Assembly (NCBI GenBank): GCA_964522305.1
Contig: CAZFVM010000030.1
Location: forward strand, 1 to 12,688
Direction: 5' to 3'
DNA from: UBA1049 sp964522305
GTDB taxonomy: Bacteria > Bacillota > Clostridia > Oscillospirales > CAG-382
DNA length: 12,688 nucleotides
In this document: one piece after another, positions 4,917 to 12,634 of the stretch
Layout: each line of letters opens with the position of its first letter
How positions within the stretch are numbered: position 1 is the first letter of the stretch
Translations under genes and position numbers: made by a program
The notes under the pieces: model-generated
Databases searched by the model: none
What the model was told of the DNA's origin: nothing
What the model saw: only the letters and a program-made list of their open reading frames with translations

Positions 4917-6236
4917 ATGCTGCGCATGTATGATGTTATCCAAAAAAAACAGTCGGGCAAGCCTTTGAACAAAGCTGAGATAAACTTCTTTGTTAAAGGA
5001 TTGACCGATGGGAGTATTCCCGATTATCAGGTTTCTGCCTTACTTATGGCAATATATTTTGTGGGTATGAACGACACCGAAACCATAAACTTGACCGAAA
5101 GCATGTTGAAAAGCGGAAAAACCGTGGATTTGTCATCTATATATAAAAGCAAGGTGGATAAACACTCTACCGGCGGAGTCGGGGACAAAACCACTCTTAT
5201 AGTGGCTCCCATGGTCGCTGCCGCCAATCTCGGAGTGTGCGTGCCTAAGATGTCCGGCAAGGGACTGGGCCATACTGGAGGCACCATAGACAAACTGCAC
5301 TCCATCCCCGGGGTTGACACCGACAAATCCCCCGAGGAGTTTGTATCGATTACAAATGAAATCGGGCTGTGTGTAATAGGGCAAAGCGATGCTCTGGTCC
5401 CTGCGGACAAAATTATGTATGCTCTCAGAGATGTAACCGCAACCGTGGATTGTATCCCATTAATTGCGTCGAGTATAATGAGTAAAAAATTGGCATCCGG
5501 CAGTGATTGTTTTGTCCTGGATGTAAAGTGTGGTAGTGGAGCCTTCTTTAAAACTCGCAAAGAAGCAGAAACAGCGGCCCTACTGATGGTTAAGATAGGA
5601 AACAGCTTTGGTAAGAAAACCATCGCCTTAATCACCAACATGGACAGTCCTTTGGGTCATAACATCGGAAACTCCCTGGAAATTATTGAAGCCTGTGAAG
5701 TCTTGGACGGTGAAGGGGATGAAGAGCTTACAGAGCTTTGTGTAACTCTTGCAGCTAATATGATCTATGCCGCCACCGGACTACCCTATGACGAGTGCAA
5801 AAATGCGGTGGCAAAAACCTTGACCGATAACAGCGCCAAGCAAAAATTAGAATCCATGGTAAAGGCACTTGGCGGAAACCCGGAGTATATTAATAATCCC
5901 GCCCTCTTTGAAGAAAGTAAGGTCTCTGCGGTGTTAGCAGGAGAAAAAAGCGGGTATATAAATCGAATAGACACCGAAGCGGTGGGAGTAGCCGCCGGGG
6001 TCTTGGGAGCCGGGAGAGTTAGTATTGATGATGACATAGATTATTCTGCCGGAGTCGTGCTGCACAAAAAGGTAGGAGAGCCCATACAAGAGGGCGAAGC
6101 CCTGGCTACCATCTATACATCGAGTATAGAAAAAGCGCAAAAAGGTATGGAGATTTTGTTCAAATCCATTCTCATAACCGAAAAGCCCCCGCAAAACAGA
6201 AAAACAATATATAAAACCATAGGAGGCTGCAGATGA
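4917..6236 (+). CDS. pdp: Pyrimidine-nucleoside phosphorylase
   Basis: Phosphorolyses uridine, deoxyuridine and thymidine to the base and (deoxy)ribose-1-phosphate. The 439 residues match the family. Phosphate-binding elements are DKHSTGGVGDKTT (81-93, Lys82 and Ser84) and KMSGKGLGHTGGTIDKL (111-127). Pyrimidine-binding residues are seen as Arg171 in YALRDVT, Ser186 and Lys190 in IASSIMSKK, positions that agree with thymidine phosphorylase. The C-terminal domain (from about 340) carries the usual AVGVAAGVLGAGR and GVVLHKKVGEPI segments. The sequence resembles Bacillus Pdp over its length; a strict thymidine phosphorylase (deoA) cannot be excluded. The ATG at 4917 has AAGGGG six bases upstream; the in-frame ATG at 4926 is too far from it. 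Its stop overlaps the fhs start (ATGA). Confidence 0.96.
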   Translation: MLRMYDVIQKKQSGKPLNKAEINFFVKGLTDGSIPDYQVSALLMAIYFVGMNDTETINLTESMLKSGKTVDLSSIYKSKVDKHSTGGVGDKTTLIVAPMVAAANLGVCVPKMSGKGLGHTGGTIDKLHSIPGVDTDKSPEEFVSITNEIGLCVIGQSDALVPADKIMYALRDVTATVDCIPLIASSIMSKKLASGSDCFVLDVKCGSGAFFKTRKEAETAALLMVKIGNSFGKKTIALITNMDSPLGHNIGNSLEIIEACEVLDGEGDEELTELCVTLAANMIYAATGLPYDECKNAVAKTLTDNSAKQKLESMVKALGGNPEYINNPALFEESKVSAVLAGEKSGYINRIDTEAVGVAAGVLGAGRVSIDDDIDYSAGVVLHKKVGEPIQEGEALATIYTSSIEKAQKGMEILFKSILITEKPPQNRKTIYKTIGGCR

Positions 6237-7918
6237 ACCAAGGCAGCAAAATGAAAACCGATATAGAGATAGCAAATCTCGCACATAAAAAGCCAATAGA
6301 GGAGATAGCCGACTCCCTGGGACTTGTCCCCGAGGAGTTTGACCTTTACGGCAAGTATAAGGCAAAGATTGACATGTCTGTACTAAAGCGCTTAGAGACA
6401 AAGCCAAACGGAAAGCTTGTCTTGGTTACCGCTATTAGCCCTACTCCTGCAGGAGAAGGTAAAACTACCATGACCGTGGGACTGGGACAAGGTATGGCAA
6501 AGATTGGGAAATCCGCCGTCGTTTGTCTCAGAGAGCCCTCTTTGGGTCCGGTCTTTGGCATAAAAGGCGGAGCTGCGGGAGGCGGGTATTCTCAAGTCCT
6601 CCCCATGGATGAAATAAATCTGCATTTTACCGGCGACTTCCACGCCATCACCAGTGCAAACAACCTGCTATGCGCAATGATAGATAACCATATCATGCAG
6701 GGTAACAACCTTAACATCAATCCAAAGCGAATTTTGTTTCCCCGTTGTCTTGATATGAATGATCGGGTGCTTAGAAACGTAATTGTCGGATTAGGCTCGA
6801 GGGTAGATGGGGTTACCCGTCAAGACAGCTTTATGATTACCGTTGCCAGTGAAATAATGGCGGTGCTTTGCTTGGCAGAATCTGTCCGTGATTTGAAAGA
6901 AAAACTGGGGAATATCCTTGTTGCCTATACCTACGACAACAAGCCTGTATACTGCAGGGATATAAAAGCTCAGGGTGCAATGGCAGCTTTGCTAAAAGAA
7001 GCTTTAAAGCCCAATCTGGTCCAATCCACCGAGAACACTCCTTGTATTATCCACGGAGGACCCTTTGCCAATATTGCCCATGGTTGCAACTCGGTGTTGG
7101 CAACTAAAACCGCTTTAAAGCTGGGGGATTATTGTATAACCGAAGCCGGGTTTGGTGCCGACTTAGGCGCAGAAAAGTTCTTTGATATAAAATGTAGAAA
7201 ATCCGGTCTCACTCCGAACACAGTAGTATTGGTCGCCACGGTCAGAGCCTTAAAGTATAACGGCGGTGTTGCACGAGACCGCCTTAAGGATGAAAATGTA
7301 CAAGCTCTGATTGCCGGATGCACAAACCTAAAAACCCATGTGGAAAACCTAAAAGGATTTGGCGTCCCCGTAGTGGTGTGCATAAACCATTTTTATGCAG
7401 ATACCGATAAGGAGATATCCGCGTTATCCGAGTATTGTACAAACCTTGGGGTAAAAGCTGTGGTTGCAAAATCCTTTGAAAAAGGAGGAGACGGTGCCAT
7501 AGAATTGGCAACCGCCGTGGCAGAGGCATGTGAAATCGAGTCCGAATTTGAGTTCGCTTATCCCGAGGACCTGCCGATAGTTGAAAAAATTGACCGCTTG
7601 GCAAAAAACATATACAGGGCAGGCGAAGTAGTCTTCGGTCCCGGCGTGAAAGAACAAATCAACGAAATAGAAACCCTGGGATATGGCAAATTGCCTGTTT
7701 GTATGGCAAAGACTCAATATTCTTTCTCGGACAACCCTGCTTTGCTGGGGAGCCCCACCGGGTTTTCCTTGACGGTCAGGGAGGTTAGAGTGTCCGCCGG
7801 TGCAGGGTTTATTGTAGTGATAACCGGCAACATTATGACCATGCCGGGACTGCCGAAACAACCCTCTGCCGAGATGGTGGACATAAATGACGAAAGCAAT
7901 ATAATCGGGTTGTTCTGA
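6233..7918 (+). CDS. fhs: Formate-tetrahydrofolate ligase
   Basis: ATP-dependent formation of 10-formyl-THF from formate and THF, feeding purine synthesis, initiator-tRNA formylation and, in acetogens, the methyl branch of the Wood-Ljungdahl pathway. The 561 residues are full length. The nucleotide loop is SPTPAGEGKTTMTVGLGQ (69-86), followed by LREPSLGPVFGIKGGAAGGG and by HFTGDFHAITSANN. The C-terminus MTMPGLPKQPSAEMVDIN and final IIGLF are typical. AGGAGG six bases upstream supports the ATG at 6233, which overlaps the pdp stop by four bases; a second ATG (residue 7) lacks such a site. No folD, fchA or acetyl-CoA pathway genes are seen here, so an acetogenic role cannot be claimed. Placement after pdp suggests co-expression with nucleoside salvage. 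Confidence 0.98.
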   Translation: MNQGSKMKTDIEIANLAHKKPIEEIADSLGLVPEEFDLYGKYKAKIDMSVLKRLETKPNGKLVLVTAISPTPAGEGKTTMTVGLGQGMAKIGKSAVVCLREPSLGPVFGIKGGAAGGGYSQVLPMDEINLHFTGDFHAITSANNLLCAMIDNHIMQGNNLNINPKRILFPRCLDMNDRVLRNVIVGLGSRVDGVTRQDSFMITVASEIMAVLCLAESVRDLKEKLGNILVAYTYDNKPVYCRDIKAQGAMAALLKEALKPNLVQSTENTPCIIHGGPFANIAHGCNSVLATKTALKLGDYCITEAGFGADLGAEKFFDIKCRKSGLTPNTVVLVATVRALKYNGGVARDRLKDENVQALIAGCTNLKTHVENLKGFGVPVVVCINHFYADTDKEISALSEYCTNLGVKAVVAKSFEKGGDGAIELATAVAEACEIESEFEFAYPEDLPIVEKIDRLAKNIYRAGEVVFGPGVKEQINEIETLGYGKLPVCMAKTQYSFSDNPALLGSPTGFSLTVREVRVSAGAGFIVVITGNIMTMPGLPKQPSAEMVDINDESNIIGLF

Positions 7919-7919
7919 T

Positions 7920-8339
7920 ATGAGAGAATATATATCCAAGAATATAAGCGATACCGAAGAAATAGCTGCTACTCTTGCCTTTACACTAAATAAAGGAGAT
8001 TTTGTTGCCTTGTACGGAGAAATGGGTGCGGGTAAAACCACCTTTGTCCGAGGGCTGGTAAAAGCCCTTATTCCCGAGTGCTTGTCCCTGGTCCACTCCC
8101 CTACCTTTGCCATTGTAAACGAATATCCGGGGGAGGACTTAACCTTATATCACTTTGACTTTTATCGAATAGAGGACGAAGAAGATTTGTATTCCACCGG
8201 GTTTTATGACTATCCGCTAAAAGAAAGTATAATAATTACCGAATGGAGCGAGCGGCTGGAGGAATCTATACCTCAAACCGCAATTAAAGTAACTATTACA
8301 GCCGATTCTAACGGGGAAAGGAGAATATCCATATGTTAG
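7920..8339 (+). CDS. tsaE: tRNA t6A37 biosynthesis ATPase TsaE
   Basis: P-loop ATPase that works with TsaB and TsaD in making N6-threonylcarbamoyladenosine at position 37 of ANN-decoding tRNAs. The 139 residues include Walker A GEMGAGKTTF (33-42), the family SPTFAIVNEY (60-69), HFDFYRI (78-84) and EWSER (108-112). It starts one base after the fhs stop and has no clear Shine-Dalgarno, so it probably depends on translation of fhs. It overlaps tsaB by 7 nt. Confidence 0.96.
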   Translation: MREYISKNISDTEEIAATLAFTLNKGDFVALYGEMGAGKTTFVRGLVKALIPECLSLVHSPTFAIVNEYPGEDLTLYHFDFYRIEDEEDLYSTGFYDYPLKESIIITEWSERLEESIPQTAIKVTITADSNGERRISIC

Positions 8340-9040
8340 TACTGGGAATAGACTCCACTGCCCTGACCGCCTCGGTTTGTATAGCAGATATAACGGACCA
8401 AGGTATAAAGACCTATAGTAATTTTACATTAAAAAACCGCCGTACCCACAGCGAAAATCTGCTTCCCATGATTGACCGAGTGCTGGATTTGTACGGTGCC
8501 AAGCCTGCAGACCTTGAATTAATAGCTGTCAGTGCGGGACCCGGATCTTTTACCGGAGTGAGAATTGGGGTATCAACCGTTAAGGGTATGGGAATGGCAT
8601 TGGGTGACAAGTTTCCCTGTGTCCCTGTTTCTACCTTAGAGGCTTTGGCGGAAAACCTGAGACATGTGGCCGGAATAGTCTGCCCTTTGATGGACGCCAG
8701 GCGAGACCAGTTTTATAACGCTTTGTTTATAGACGGAAAGAGATTGTGTGACGACCGGCTAATATCCGCTGAAAAATTGACAGATTACTTTGAAAATAGT
8801 GATAAAGACATAGTGCTTTGCGGCGATGGTATGGAATACTTTTTGTCTCTTTATAACGGAGAAAAAACACTGACCCCTGCCTCTGCCGTATGTACAGACC
8901 AAAACGCATTATCGGTTGCCCTGTGTGGGTATAAAAAATATAGGCTTGGACAATGGGTAAAAAGCGAAGACTTAAAACCGGTCTACCTGCGTAAATCCCA
9001 GGCTGAGCGGGAACTGACAGAAAAACAAAAAAAGAAATGA
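8333..9040 (+). CDS. tsaB: tRNA t6A37 biosynthesis protein TsaB
   Basis: Inactive ASKHA-fold paralogue of TsaD that dimerises with it in the t6A-forming complex. The 235 residues contain GIDST (5-9), RTHSENL (37-43) and the conserved SAGPGSFTGVRIG (67-79). The C-terminus is a lysine-rich tail (ELTEKQKKK). AAAGGAG lies 9 nt upstream of the ATG, inside tsaE. In many Firmicutes tsaE-tsaB is followed by rimI and sometimes tsaD; here rpiB follows after 10 nt, so tsaD and rimI must be elsewhere. Confidence 0.96.
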   Translation: MLVLGIDSTALTASVCIADITDQGIKTYSNFTLKNRRTHSENLLPMIDRVLDLYGAKPADLELIAVSAGPGSFTGVRIGVSTVKGMGMALGDKFPCVPVSTLEALAENLRHVAGIVCPLMDARRDQFYNALFIDGKRLCDDRLISAEKLTDYFENSDKDIVLCGDGMEYFLSLYNGEKTLTPASAVCTDQNALSVALCGYKKYRLGQWVKSEDLKPVYLRKSQAERELTEKQKKK

Positions 9041-9050
9041 GAGGTTTTTT

Positions 9051-9482
9051 ATGATTGCTATCGGATGTGATCACGGAGGTTTTTTGTTAAAAGAAGCTAT
9101 TGTTGCTTATTTAAAGGACAAGGATATAGCCTTCACGGATTTTGGCACCTATGATGAAGAATCGGTAGATTATCCCATATATGCGAAAAAGGTGTCTAAA
9201 GCCGTGCAAAAAGGGGATTGTGAGTTTGGGATTTTGTGTTGCGGAACAGGTATCGGTATGTCTATAGCCGCAAACAAGCATAAAGGGATTAGAGCTGCTT
9301 TGGTCTGTGACTCTTTTAGCGCAGAAATGACAAGGCGCCATAACGATGCCAATGTTTTGTGCATGGGAGGGCGAGTTCTGGATATAAAATCCGGGGTTGC
9401 TTTTGCCGAGATATTCCTAAACACCCCTTTTGAGGGAGGACGACATAGTAAGCGAGTCGCAATGTTGGAGGAAACAGAATGA
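9051..9482 (+). CDS. rpiB: Ribose-5-phosphate isomerase B
   Basis: Interconverts ribose-5-phosphate and ribulose-5-phosphate in the non-oxidative pentose phosphate pathway. The 143 residues match the RpiB/LacAB family. Visible motifs are GCDHGGF (5-11), ILCCGTGIGMS (61-71) with the catalytic Cys at 64, and RRHNDANVLCMGGR (95-108). It could formally be an allose- or galactose-6-phosphate isomerase relative, but the gene context with DeoB and Pdp favours ribose-5-phosphate. GAGAGG is six bases upstream of the ATG. The stop overlaps the next gene as ATGA. Confidence 0.95.
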   Translation: MIAIGCDHGGFLLKEAIVAYLKDKDIAFTDFGTYDEESVDYPIYAKKVSKAVQKGDCEFGILCCGTGIGMSIAANKHKGIRAALVCDSFSAEMTRRHNDANVLCMGGRVLDIKSGVAFAEIFLNTPFEGGRHSKRVAMLEETE

Positions 9483-9748
9483 AAGCAGTAGTTACGGTTA
9501 TAGGAAAAGACAGCATGGGCATAATCGCAAAGGTTTCTGCCTATTGTGCAAAATACAATGCCAATATCTTAGACATATCCCAAACAGTCCTGCAGGACTA
9601 TTTTGCCATGATAATGCTGGTAGAAATAGACAGTGCAAAAACAAACTTTGCAACTTTTGCCGATGAGCTGGAAGTGTTGGGAACGGATAACAACCTGATT
9701 ATTCATACCATGCACGAGGATATTTTTAACTCTATGCACAAGATATAA
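9479..9748 (+). CDS. ACT-domain protein, UPF0237 family
   Basis: The 89 residues form essentially a single ACT domain: beta strand KAVVTVIGKDSMGIIAKV, helix through AYCAKYNANILDISQTVL, strand YFAMIMLVEID, and a final helix/strand through LGTDNNLIIHTMHEDIF. ACT domains bind small ligands, often amino acids, and regulate partners. UPF0237 genes are commonly adjacent to UPF0210 genes, as here. The start overlaps the rpiB stop by four bases (ATGA). The biochemical role is not established and I propose none beyond possible ligand sensing for the UPF0210 partner. Confidence 0.93.
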   Translation: MKAVVTVIGKDSMGIIAKVSAYCAKYNANILDISQTVLQDYFAMIMLVEIDSAKTNFATFADELEVLGTDNNLIIHTMHEDIFNSMHKI

Positions 9749-9780
9749 CTATATCAAAATATAAATATATCAAGATATAA
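9739..9780 (+). repeat. Short A/T-rich tandem repeat, 16-nt period
   Basis: The 10-nt core CAARATATAA occurs three times ending at 9748, 9764 and 9780, exactly 16 nt apart. The last two copies are 15 of 15 positions identical but for one A/G difference. The first copy contains the stop codon of the ACT-domain gene. It makes up most of the 62-nt gap before the UPF0210 gene. Confidence 0.6.
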
Positions 9781-9810
9781 GCACAAGGTAAAGATTAAGG
9801 AAAAACCATA

Positions 9811-11169
9811 ATGTTAAACACTAAGGACATTCTTGAAACAATAGAGATGATTCGGACCGATCACTTAGATATCAGAACCGTTACAATGGGGATATCTCTG
9901 CTGGACTGTGTTGCCGAATCAAAAGACACTTTTTGTGACCGTATCTACGATAAGATAACAAAAAAGGCAAAGAACCTGACATCGGTCTGCGAAGATATTG
10001 AAAAGAAATACGGAATACCTATTATAAATAAACGCATAGCAGTCACCCCTGTTTCTATCCCCGGAGGGAATTTAGATTCCCAAGACTTTGTAGCCGTGGC
10101 ACAAACCCTGGATAAAGCTGCGTCAGACCTCGGCATCAACTTTATTGGCGGGTTTTCTGCCCTGGTAGAAAAAGGAGCAACCCCTGCGGAAGAGGCTCTC
10201 ATTAACTCTATTCCCTATGCTTTATCACAAACCCAGGCTGTTTGTTCCTCCATTAACGTTGCCACCACAAAAGCCGGAATAAACATGGATGCGATAGCCA
10301 CACTTGGACATATTATCAAAGAAACCGCCAGGCTGACTGCAAAGGACAACTCCATCGGGTGTGCTAAACTGGTGGTCTTTGCCAATGCTCCCGAGGACAA
10401 CCCTTTTATGGCGGGAGCTTTTCATGGAGTCGGTGAAGGGGATTGTGTTATCAATGTTGGCGTCTCCGGTCCCGGAGTGGTTAGAAGCGCGGTGGCGAAC
10501 TCAAAAAACAGTGACCTGACCGAAATAGCCGAAGTTATTAAGAGAACTGCCTTCAAGATAACAAGGGTTGGGCAATTGGTTGCCCGAGAAGCCAGCTTGC
10601 AGCTGGGAGTCCCCTTTGGCATAGTTGACTTGTCCCTTGCTCCCACCCCCGCCATCGGGGATTCGGTGGCAGGAGTGCTGGAAGAGATGGGACTGGAGTG
10701 TTGTGGCGGTTATGGAACCACCGCCGCTTTGGCGTTGTTAAACGATGCGGTAAAAAAAGGCGGTGTTATGGCGTCCTCCCATGTGGGAGGCTTATCCGGC
10801 GCTTTTATTCCGGTAAGCGAAGACAAGGGTATGATTGCCGCTGTCCAAAAAGGATGTCTGACCTTAGAAAAATTAGAAGCCATGACCGCTGTTTGTTCGG
10901 TGGGGCTTGATATGATTGCGGTTCCGGGGGATGTGGAAGCTGCGGTCCTGTCTGCACTGATTGCCGATGAAATAGCAATAGGGGTGGTAAACTCCAAGAC
11001 CACAGCCGTGAGGGTTATACCCGCTTATGGAAAAAAGGTCGGAGATATGATTAGCTTTGGCGGATTGTTGGGGGATGCACCGGTTATGAATATAAACACT
11101 TCCTCACCTGCTAAGTTCATCAAAAGAGGCGGGAGAATCCCTGCCCCGTTACAATCCTTGAAAAATTGA
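9811..11169 (+). CDS. UPF0210 (DUF711, 'PFL family') protein
   Basis: The 452-residue protein is recognised as UPF0210/DUF711, often annotated as PFL family because of a distant fold relation to pyruvate formate-lyase. It has segments typical of the family: DIRTVTMGISLLDC (20-33), RIAVTPVSIPGG (75-86), ISFGGLLGDAPVM near the C-terminus, and several Gly-rich stretches (GGFSALVEKGATPAEEALI, GVSGPGVVRSAV, ASSHVGGLSGAFIP). I see no radical-enzyme Gly-radical motif (RVSGY type), so glycyl-radical chemistry is unlikely. The function is unknown. AAGGA lies 9 nt before the ATG. It follows its usual UPF0237 ACT-domain partner and is followed by a hairpin terminator. Confidence 0.93.
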   Translation: MLNTKDILETIEMIRTDHLDIRTVTMGISLLDCVAESKDTFCDRIYDKITKKAKNLTSVCEDIEKKYGIPIINKRIAVTPVSIPGGNLDSQDFVAVAQTLDKAASDLGINFIGGFSALVEKGATPAEEALINSIPYALSQTQAVCSSINVATTKAGINMDAIATLGHIIKETARLTAKDNSIGCAKLVVFANAPEDNPFMAGAFHGVGEGDCVINVGVSGPGVVRSAVANSKNSDLTEIAEVIKRTAFKITRVGQLVAREASLQLGVPFGIVDLSLAPTPAIGDSVAGVLEEMGLECCGGYGTTAALALLNDAVKKGGVMASSHVGGLSGAFIPVSEDKGMIAAVQKGCLTLEKLEAMTAVCSVGLDMIAVPGDVEAAVLSALIADEIAIGVVNSKTTAVRVIPAYGKKVGDMISFGGLLGDAPVMNINTSSPAKFIKRGGRIPAPLQSLKN

Positions 11170-11187
11170 TTTTTTTGGAACATCAAC

Positions 11188-11220
11188 AAAGCGGCAAGTG
11201 TAGACTGCCGCTTTAATCTT
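11188..11220 (+). terminator. Terminator after the UPF0210 gene
   Basis: AAAGCGGCA (11188-11196) pairs perfectly with TGCCGCTTT (11206-11214) around a 9-nt loop. A moderately T-rich tail (TTTAATCTT) follows. This GC-containing 9-bp stem is the likely end of the deoB operon transcript, with partial read-through into the MATE gene possible. Confidence 0.7.
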
Positions 11221-11269
11221 TGAGTTAATGTTTATGTAAGCAGGCTTATATAAATAAAAGGAGCTTTTT

Positions 11270-12625
11270 GTGTTTGTAAATAGAATGTTGAAAGATAGGA
11301 CCTTCTGGAAGTCTTTGTTCTTGCTGGCAATCCCCATTGCCCTACAGAACTTGTTGACCAGTTCTTTTGCTCTGGTAGATATTTTGATGTTGGGAAGTCT
11401 AAGTGAAAACACAATTTCTGCCGTCGGAATGGCTTCTCAGATGTTCTTTTTGCATAATGTCTTTGTCTTTGGGATATGCTCGGGCGGTAGTGTCTTTATT
11501 GCTCAATACCACGGCTCGGGGAACAAAAAGGGTATTACAAAGACCTATGGAATTATCCTGATTAGCTGTATGTTTATATCCTTGTCCTTCTTCCTGCTTT
11601 CTTTCTTTGCTCCCACTTTGTGTATGATGGCCTTCACCTCGAATAGCGAAGTGATTGAAATAGGAATCAGATATCTAAAAATAGCTGCATTCAGCAACTT
11701 TGGGGTGACCATAACCATGGCGTTTTCCACGGTACTTCGAGGGACCGAACAGGTTAGGGCTCCCCTGTTTGCCAATATAGTGTCGGTTGTTATAAACGTT
11801 ATTTTTAACTATATCTTGATCTTTGGTAAATATGGGTTCCCTCAAATGGGGGTTGCCGGTGCCGCTGTTGCCACCACCGTCGCTTCTTTTGCAAACCCTG
11901 TAATGATAGTCGTTTTTTCCGGATTTGGCAGTATTATCGTAAAAGGGTTACGCGATATCAAAAGATTGACTGTGGATAGCTTTAAGGGGTTTTATTCCGT
12001 TGCTTTACCTGTCTTTATAAACGAAGTGCTCTGGGCTACCGGTGTGTTTGTCTACAACTCCATCTATGGTCATATGAGTCACAATCATTTTGCGGGTCTG
12101 ACAATACTGCGTACAGTGGAAAACATTGTCTTTGTTTTCTTTGTAGGGCTTTGCAGTGCCTGTGCGGTGCTTGTGGGGAAATATATCGGGCTAAAGAAGT
12201 ACGACGACGCCAAGGAGTATGCCTCAAGGTTTTTGATTATAACGATTGCTGCCAGCCTTTTGTTGGGAGGCGGTGTATATCTGATGAGAGATTTGATAAT
12301 GTCTTTGTTTAATATAAGTGCCGATGTCAAAAATATTGCTCTGTCCTTGCTATTGGTCTTTAGTGCAACCTTGACCTTAAAAAACATCCCCTATCTCTCT
12401 ATAGTGGGCATATTTCGGGCGGGAGGGGACACAAAAAAGGCAATGCAATACGACATTTCCTGCCTTTGGTTGGTGGGTATCCCAATTACTTTTGTAACCG
12501 GAATATTGTTCAAATTAGACTTCGTCTTGGTCTTTGCGTTGATGATACTCTCCGAACATATAGTAAAAACCGTACTGTGCTTGCGCCACTTCAAGCGTAT
12601 GAAATGGATAAAACCGGTTAGTTGA
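11270..12625 (+). CDS. MATE-family multidrug/metabolite efflux transporter
   Basis: A 451-residue integral membrane protein of the MATE family, cation-coupled exporters of cationic compounds or metabolites. The hydrophobic profile fits about 12 membrane segments in two six-helix halves, split near residue 230 by the loop VKGLRDIKRLTVD. The family's first-helix pattern is visible in IPIALQNLLTSSFALVDILMLGSL (given as 21-44 in the protein, Asp37). Conserved elements include VLRGTEQVRAPL in the first half and GIFRAGGDTKKAM in the second. The GTG at 11270 is chosen because AAAGGAG ends six bases upstream; the ATG at 11285 is too distant. I found no convincing promoter between the terminator and this start. 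Substrate cannot be predicted. An intron 3' end begins 10 nt after the stop. Confidence 0.93.
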   Translation: MFVNRMLKDRTFWKSLFLLAIPIALQNLLTSSFALVDILMLGSLSENTISAVGMASQMFFLHNVFVFGICSGGSVFIAQYHGSGNKKGITKTYGIILISCMFISLSFFLLSFFAPTLCMMAFTSNSEVIEIGIRYLKIAAFSNFGVTITMAFSTVLRGTEQVRAPLFANIVSVVINVIFNYILIFGKYGFPQMGVAGAAVATTVASFANPVMIVVFSGFGSIIVKGLRDIKRLTVDSFKGFYSVALPVFINEVLWATGVFVYNSIYGHMSHNHFAGLTILRTVENIVFVFFVGLCSACAVLVGKYIGLKKYDDAKEYASRFLIITIAASLLLGGGVYLMRDLIMSLFNISADVKNIALSLLLVFSATLTLKNIPYLSIVGIFRAGGDTKKAMQYDISCLWLVGIPITFVTGILFKLDFVLVFALMILSEHIVKTVLCLRHFKRMKWIKPVS

Positions 12626-12634
12626 ATAAATAGA

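Noticed and set aside
5027..5641. A 204-codon open frame on the minus strand
   Set aside because: It is antisense to the phosphate- and base-binding core of pdp and has no independent support.
7424..8113. A 229-codon open frame on the minus strand
   Set aside because: It lies opposite fhs and tsaE, both unmistakable, and its translation shows no family motif.
9811..11169. UPF0210 protein as a functional pyruvate formate-lyase
   Set aside because: No glycyl-radical motif or catalytic Cys-Cys pair of PFL is visible and the length is about 450 rather than about 740 residues.
11219..11256. Promoter for the MATE gene (TTGAGT ... TATATA)
   Set aside because: Spacing is 21 nt or more and the start site would fall within or next to the ribosome binding site.
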